NCBI GenBank assembly: GCA_946479335.1
Contig: CAMLFP010000186.1
Coordinates: forward strand, 1-10,413
DNA from: an uncultured Archangium sp.
GTDB taxonomy: Bacteria; Myxococcota; Myxococcia; Myxococcales; Myxococcaceae
Direction: 5' to 3'
DNA: 10,413 nucleotides
The translations under genes were made by a program, and so were the position numbers. The notes under the pieces were generated by a model. That model was not told where the DNA came from. It was given only the letters and a program-made list of their open reading frames with translations, and ran no database searches. Within the stretch, counting starts at the first letter, position 1. Every line of letters begins with the position of its first letter. Shown here one piece after another: positions 6,935-10,413 of the stretch.

Positions 6935-7348
6935 ATGAAGCGCATCGTCCTGTCGGCCGTCCTCGCCACCTCGTTCGTGTCCACCGTCGCGCTCGCGGGC
7001 GAGCCGAAGGCCTCCATCGTGCCCGAGCTCACCAAGGCCACCATCGGTCAGGTCATGGAGTGGACCAAGGCGAAGACCGCGACGATGGTCGACGTGAACG
7101 ACGCCGAGACGCGCGGCAAGTTCGGCGTCATCCCCGGCGCGGTGCTGCTCAGCTCGAGCAGCGAGTACAAGCTCACGGAGCTCCCCGCCGACAAGGCCAG
7201 CAAGCTCGTCTTCTACTGCGCCAACGCGAGCTGCAAGGCGTCTGACGCCGCCGCCCGCCGCGCGCAGGACGCCGGCTACACGGTGGCCGTGCTGCAGGAA
7301 GGCATCATGGGCTGGAAGAAGGCCGGCCAGGCGACCGCCAAGCCGTAA
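6935..7348 (+). CDS. Exported rhodanese-like protein
   Basis: A small 137-residue protein with a Sec signal peptide (MKR, hydrophobic core, ALA before GEPK, cleavage near residue 21) and one rhodanese domain. MVDVNDAETRGKFGVIPGAV (51-70) matches the family's conserved DVR...GHIPGA region, with Asn and Phe-Gly replacing the common Arg and His. The active-site loop lies in VFYCANASCKASDAA, with C95 in the position of the catalytic Cys and a second Cys at 100. GIMGWKKAG is the usual C-terminal GGxxxWxxxG motif. Rhodaneses move sulfane sulfur; the exported single-domain type has no settled role. A good RBS (GGAGAG, 6925-6930) lies just upstream. The gap of 57 bases after the epimerase gene could hold its own promoter, but none is clear; it is the last gene before the terminator. 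Confidence 0.88.
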   Translation: MKRIVLSAVLATSFVSTVALAGEPKASIVPELTKATIGQVMEWTKAKTATMVDVNDAETRGKFGVIPGAVLLSSSSEYKLTELPADKASKLVFYCANASCKASDAAARRAQDAGYTVAVLQEGIMGWKKAGQATAKP

Positions 7349-7356
7349 CGCGCGCC

Positions 7357-7370
7357 CGGGTTCCAACCCG
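7357..7370. repeat. Short hairpin between the rhodanese stop and the terminator
   Basis: CGGGTT-CC-AACCCG forms a perfect 6-bp inverted repeat 9 bases after the rhodanese stop. It has no T-run of its own. It may stabilise the 3' end of the transcript or help the terminator that follows. Confidence 0.5.
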
Positions 7371-7378
7371 TAAGAGAG

Positions 7379-7407
7379 CGCCTCCGGGAGACCGGGGGCG
7401 TTTTTTT
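7379..7407 (+). terminator. Intrinsic terminator of the surA-pdxA-SDR-rhodanese unit
   Basis: Stem CGCCTCCG (7379-7386) and CGGGGGCG (7393-7400) pair over 8 bp with one G-T wobble around a GGAGAC loop, followed directly by seven Ts (7401-7407). The bases AGAG before the stem can pair with the Ts. The T-run reaches into the stop codon of the convergent phosphoesterase gene. On the opposite strand the stem is followed by CTCTCTTACGG, which has too few Ts to be a strong terminator. Confidence 0.92.
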
Positions 7408-8572
7408 ATGCCGCGCGCAGGGTGACTTCGGTGACCTCGCCGCGCGCGCCGATGCGGAAGGGAGGCCCCCAGTAGCCGGTGCCGTTGCTGGTGTACGTCG
7501 GCACGCCGTGCAGCGTGGAGAAGCCGCCGATGACCGGCTGCTGCAGCTTCACGAAGAACATGAAGGGAAAAATCTGCCCGCCGTGCGTGTGCCCCGAGAG
7601 CATCAGCGCGACGTTGACCGCGGCCGCCGCCTTCGCGAAGCGCGGTTGATGCGCCAGCAAGATGCGTGGCACGTCGACCGGCGCTGACGCGAAGGTGGCG
7701 TGCGCGTCGGGCGCGTGCGCGGGCGAGAAGTTGCCGCCCTCCACGTCAGGCACGCCGCCGATGACCAGCTTCCCGTCGGCCACCACCACGTGCTCGTTGT
7801 GCAGCACGGTGAAGCCGAGCCGCCGCGCCTCCGCCTGCCACGCGGAGCCGCCGTGGTAGTACTCGTGGTTCCCCGTCACGTAATAGACGCCGTGCTCCGC
7901 GCGGAGCTCCGAGAGCGGCTGCACCTCGTCGCGCAGCTTGTGCACCGCGCCGTCGATGAGGTCGCCGGTCACCGCGATGAGGTCGGGCTTCAACCCGTTC
8001 GCGTGGTCCGTCACCGTCTTCGCGAAGCGGCGGTCCAACGTCTCGCCGATGTGCACGTCGGAGAGCTGCACGATGCGGAAGCCGTCGAGCGACTGGTGCA
8101 ACCCGGGGATGTCGATAGTGATGCGCTTCGTCGCCGGGCGGCCCGACACGTAGAAGCCCCACGCAAGCGTCGGCCCGACCACGGCCAGCACGGTGACGGT
8201 GCGCCACAGCTCCCAGTCGGCCTGCGGCGTCGCGAACTTGCCGGCGATGAGGAGCACGAGGTCGCTCACCGCGAAGCCGGTGACCAGCAACCCGAACGCG
8301 CCCATCCACATGAAGCCGAACCACTGCAGCACCTTCGCCGCGGGCCGCGGCAGCAACCGCCCGCCGATGAAGCCGCCCAGCAGCACCGCGAACAGCGTCC
8401 AGATGACGCCCCACGCGGCGCCCGGCAGGCCCGTGTCACGAATCAGTCGCAGGCCGAGGTACCAGTGGAGGCTCCCCAGCAGCGTCACCATCACCGTGAG
8501 CAACGTCGCGCCGCGCACGAATAAAAGAACCGGTATTTCCTTGAGGCTCGCGCTGCGCGTTTCGTCGCTCAT
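7406..8572 (-). CDS. Membrane-anchored calcineurin-like metallophosphoesterase (YkuE/YaeI type)
   Basis: 388 residues. The N-terminal part has four hydrophobic helices (about 13-33, 52-72, 85-107 and 125-142). The C-terminal catalytic domain has the complete two-metal site: D172 and H174 (LSDVHIG), D204 (GDLIDG), N235 and H236 (GNHEYY), H308 (LLAHQP) and GHTHGGQ (327-333). The spacing is that of the YkuE/YaeI branch of the calcineurin family. Some members cleave lipid-linked phosphodiesters, including precursors of outer-membrane lipid, but the substrate is not set by motifs alone. An even number of helices puts the N-terminus and the catalytic domain on the same side; charge distribution does not settle which side. 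The ATG at 8572 is preferred over an in-frame TTG at 8623 that adds an unlikely 17-residue leader; no strong RBS precedes it. It converges on the rhodanese operon, with its stop inside that terminator's T-run. Confidence 0.9.
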   Translation of the reverse strand: MSDETRSASLKEIPVLLFVRGATLLTVMVTLLGSLHWYLGLRLIRDTGLPGAAWGVIWTLFAVLLGGFIGGRLLPRPAAKVLQWFGFMWMGAFGLLVTGFAVSDLVLLIAGKFATPQADWELWRTVTVLAVVGPTLAWGFYVSGRPATKRITIDIPGLHQSLDGFRIVQLSDVHIGETLDRRFAKTVTDHANGLKPDLIAVTGDLIDGAVHKLRDEVQPLSELRAEHGVYYVTGNHEYYHGGSAWQAEARRLGFTVLHNEHVVVADGKLVIGGVPDVEGGNFSPAHAPDAHATFASAPVDVPRILLAHQPRFAKAAAAVNVALMLSGHTHGGQIFPFMFFVKLQQPVIGGFSTLHGVPTYTSNGTGYWGPPFRIGARGEVTEVTLRAA

Positions 8573-8593
8573 GAGTGCAGGCGAGGGTAACCA

Positions 8594-8661
8594 CGCTGGT
8601 GCGCGCGTGCTCCACCCAAACAATTCTTAACCACTTACGTTGGAGCGCCGGTGCACCAGCG
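8594..8661. repeat. Inverted repeat in the divergent promoter region
   Basis: CGCTGGTGC (8594-8602) and GCACCAGCG (8653-8661) are perfect 9-bp inverted copies 50 bases apart, flanking the A/T-rich centre. They could be paired operators or chance in a GC-rich sequence. Confidence 0.4.
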
Positions 8662-8664
8662 CGC

Positions 8665-8684
8665 TGTCAACCCGCTTGGTGACA
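8665..8684. promoter_or_regulatory. Possible operator upstream of the CHAP protein gene
   Basis: TGTCA and TGACA arms stand 10 bases apart, with ACC and GGT continuing the symmetry if one base is skipped. Related GACAA sequences recur just downstream (8681 and 8705). The spacing fits a dimeric repressor or activator site, but no regulator can be named. Confidence 0.3.
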
Positions 8685-8716
8685 ACCTGAAAAATTCCAC
8701 GGGCGACAATTTCCCC

Positions 8717-8722
8717 AAGGAG
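8717..8722 (+). promoter_or_regulatory. Ribosome binding site deciding the start of the CHAP protein
   Basis: AAGGAG lies 9 bases before the ATG at 8732, the strongest Shine-Dalgarno match in the window. It rules out the in-frame GTG at 8651, which would add 27 residues with no domain character. Confidence 0.85.
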
Positions 8723-8731
8723 ATCGCACCC

Positions 8732-9712
8732 ATGACCGTCTCAGTCGCTCGCTACGTTCCCCAGACCCTCACCGCCTCATCGTCGACTCCAACCCTCAGT
8801 CGGGGCGCTTCGGGCGCGTCGGTGAAGCAGCTCCAGCAGGCGCTGGCGAACGCGGGGTTCTCGCCGGGCGCGCTCGACGGTGACTTCGGGCCGAAGACCG
8901 AAGCGGCGGTGAAGGCCTTCCAGCGCGCGAAGGGCCTGGCGGTCGACGGCGTGGTGGGCCCCAGGACCTGGGCGGCGCTCAAGAGCGGCACCGTGGCGCC
9001 TCCGCCGCCGTCGGGCAGCGCGCAGCCGGTGTTGCGGCAGGGCGACATGGGCGGCGACGTGCGCGACGCGCAGCAGCTGTTGGTGAAGCACGGCTTCCTC
9101 CCCGGCAGCGGCGTCGATGGGCAGTTCGGCCCGCAGACGCGCGGCGCGGTGGTGGCGTTTCAGCGTGCGAAGGGGCTCTCGGCAGACGGCGTCATCGGGC
9201 CCGCCACGTGGCGCGCGCTGAACGGCACCGTCTCCACCACGCCGACCACGCCCACGCAGCCCGCGGGCAGCAGCGCGCTTCGTCAGTCGATGCTCGACAC
9301 CGCGCGCAGCCAGCTGGGCACGCTGGAGTCGGGCTCCAATGGCGGCGCGATTCTGAAGTACCCCAACTACTTCGGGCGCGGCTCCGAGGCGTGGTGCGCC
9401 GACTTCGTGAGCTGGGTGTCGCAGCACTCCGGCGGGAAGATGAACAACCCCTACTGCCCGAGCGTGGTGAACCAGCTCAAGAGCACCGGCAACTGGAAGG
9501 GCACCTCGAACCCGCAGCCCGGCGACCTGGTGTTGTTCGATTGGGATGATGACGGCGTCGCCGACCACATCGGCCTCGTGGAGAAGGTGAACTCCGACGG
9601 CTCGCTCACCACGCTGGAGGGCAACACCAGCAAGCCCGGCGGCGGGCAAGACGGCGTGTGGCGCAAGACGCGCTACGTGAGCGACGTGCTGGGCTTCGGC
9701 AACCCGTACTGA
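8732..9712 (+). CDS. Peptidoglycan-binding protein with two PG_binding_1 domains and a CHAP amidase/endopeptidase domain
   Basis: 326 residues, three domains joined by Pro/Thr/Ser-rich linkers. Two PG_binding_1 repeats (about 22-85 and 100-165) share the pattern (F/L)xPGxxDGxFGPxTxxAVxAFQRAKGLxxDGVxGPxTWxAL. Residues 185-326 form a CHAP-like domain with the nucleophile C222 (WCADFVSWVS), GDLVLFDWDDDG (264-275) and H279 in DHIGLVEKV, then LEGN (295-298), where the third catalytic residue is expected. The enzyme should cleave peptide or amide bonds in cell walls. No signal peptide or membrane segment is seen: the N-terminus (TVSVARYVPQ) is polar, so export would need a non-Sec route, a secretion machine or lysis. 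From memory, leaderless proteins of this layout are frequent in myxobacteria, where a role in predation, or in wall turnover, is plausible. Its own divergent promoter suggests separate regulation. Confidence 0.9.
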   Translation: MTVSVARYVPQTLTASSSTPTLSRGASGASVKQLQQALANAGFSPGALDGDFGPKTEAAVKAFQRAKGLAVDGVVGPRTWAALKSGTVAPPPPSGSAQPVLRQGDMGGDVRDAQQLLVKHGFLPGSGVDGQFGPQTRGAVVAFQRAKGLSADGVIGPATWRALNGTVSTTPTTPTQPAGSSALRQSMLDTARSQLGTLESGSNGGAILKYPNYFGRGSEAWCADFVSWVSQHSGGKMNNPYCPSVVNQLKSTGNWKGTSNPQPGDLVLFDWDDDGVADHIGLVEKVNSDGSLTTLEGNTSKPGGGQDGVWRKTRYVSDVLGFGNPY

Positions 9713-9726
9713 AGTAGCGTGGCCGC

Positions 9727-10413
9727 GTGGCCGAGTTGAGTGAGCTGCGCACGCGGCTCGAAGGTGCGCTGGAGCGCGTGGAGCGGATGACCGACTCGCT
9801 GGAGCGTGCGGTGCGTCACGCCAACGCCGGCAAGACCGCGGGGCTGACGCGGGTGCTGGAGGCGCGCGGCGATGACGCGATGGCGCGCGCGCTGGCCTCC
9901 GTGGAGAAGCTGGCGGCGCACGAGCCCGCGTTGACGGCGGCGCTGCAGCGCTTTCACCGCGCGGAGGAGCGCGTGCGCGCGGCGTTGCTGGCGCAGACCG
10001 CGACGCTCGGCGTGTACGAAGGCCACCCGCTGGAGCTGGCGCGCTTGCTGGAACGCGAGCGGCCGCTCTACCGCGGGCGCGCGGTGGGCTGGCGCGAGGT
10101 GGGCTTCGTCACGTTGGTCGGGGTGTACGGCTCGCTGCGGCTGAGCTTCGGGCGCTACGGCGACGGCCACGGGTATTCGTACTGGTGGGTGCCCTTCGTC
10201 GCGCTCGCGGTCGGGTTGTTGGTGCGGCTGCGCGGGCCGCGGCTGGTGGTGACGCCCGGCTTCGTGCGCCTCGGCAAGGAGGTGCTGCGCGTCGCCGACG
10301 TGAAGGTGCTGCGCATCGCGCGCACGGTGCGCGGCTTCGGGCGCAGCCGCCGGTATGTCTACGAGTTCACCGCCGAGTCTCCGCGCGGCGTGCCGCGGCA
10401 GTTGCTGTTGCGC
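9727..10413 (+). CDS. Hypothetical membrane protein with N-terminal coiled coil (3' end outside window)
   Basis: An open frame of 229 codons runs from the GTG at 9727 to the window edge. It is not recognised as a named family. Residues 1-30 and 50-112 are strongly helical and charged, with heptad-like Leu/Ala spacing (LSELRTRLEGALERVERM), suggesting coiled coil. Two hydrophobic segments (about 124-139 and 152-166) are joined by a short Gly/Tyr/Trp-rich turn. After them comes a beta-rich basic part (LVVTPGFVRLGKEVLRVADVK, from 172) that resembles bacterial PH-like domains of membrane proteins; this is a weak impression only. The start is limited by an in-frame TAG at 9715-9717; no clear RBS is seen. 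It lies 14 bases after the CHAP gene in the same direction, so co-transcription is likely. Codon use, with G/C at nearly all third positions, supports real coding. Confidence 0.75.
   Translation, partial: MAELSELRTRLEGALERVERMTDSLERAVRHANAGKTAGLTRVLEARGDDAMARALASVEKLAAHEPALTAALQRFHRAEERVRAALLAQTATLGVYEGHPLELARLLERERPLYRGRAVGWREVGFVTLVGVYGSLRLSFGRYGDGHGYSYWWVPFVALAVGLLVRLRGPRLVVTPGFVRLGKEVLRVADVKVLRIARTVRGFGRSRRYVYEFTAESPRGVPRQLLLR

Larger units (their letters stand above)
8573..8731. promoter_or_regulatory. Divergent intergenic region between the phosphoesterase and the CHAP protein
   Basis: This 159-bp gap must hold the promoters for both flanking genes. Its middle (CAATTCTTAACCACTTACG, 8621-8639) and its right part (AACCTGAAAAATTCC, 8684-8698) are much richer in A/T than the surroundings, as expected of promoters. 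No convincing -35/-10 pair is seen. Two dyads are listed separately. Confidence 0.5.

Noticed and set aside
7700..8524. Plus-strand frame of 274 codons opposite the phosphoesterase
   Set aside because: Antisense to a gene with a full set of metal-binding motifs; translation rich in Arg, His and Val without domain features.
7406..8572. ApaH-like role for the phosphoesterase, because apaH lies near surA-pdxA in E. coli
   Set aside because: The protein has four membrane helices and YkuE/YaeI-type motifs, and it is on the opposite strand behind a terminator. The similarity of neighbourhood is probably chance.

Overview
The window is GC-rich throughout, with dense coding, GTG starts and overlapping genes. 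The mix of an ECF sigma factor, carboxypeptidase-regulatory-like repeats, a single-domain SurA-like parvulin, and a leaderless peptidoglycan-binding/CHAP protein fits a delta-type proteobacterium, most likely a myxobacterium (Myxococcota). That placement is by character only; no marker gene is present.

Left part (1-2124, minus strand): one uninterrupted reading frame, open at the window edge, encodes an ECF-type sigma factor (sigma2 and sigma4) joined to one transmembrane helix and at least six carboxypeptidase-regulatory-like beta-sandwich repeats predicted to lie outside the cytoplasm. This is the most unusual object in the window: a sigma factor that appears tethered to the membrane by its own sensor-like ectodomain.

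Centre (2209-7407, plus strand): a tightly packed probable operon diverges from the sigma gene across 84 bp. It holds a secreted SurA-like parvulin, PdxA (vitamin B6 synthesis), two tandem paralogous short-chain dehydrogenases that overlap by 4 bases, an extended SDR of the epimerase/3-beta-HSD type, and a small exported rhodanese. It ends in a strong intrinsic terminator. The surA-pdxA neighbourhood is the same as in enterobacteria. A palindromic REP/MITE-like element appears to have been inserted in frame into pdxA.

Right part: a convergent membrane-anchored metallophosphoesterase (7406-8572, minus) has its stop codon inside the terminator T-run. A 159-bp divergent intergenic region with dyads separates it from a gene for a protein with two peptidoglycan-binding domains plus a CHAP hydrolase domain (8732-9712). 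A coiled-coil membrane protein of unknown function follows and runs off the right edge. No tRNA, rRNA, CRISPR array, insertion sequence or phage integrase is seen. Much of the content is envelope-related: a membrane-tethered sigma factor, a periplasmic chaperone, an exported rhodanese, a membrane phosphoesterase and a cell-wall hydrolase.
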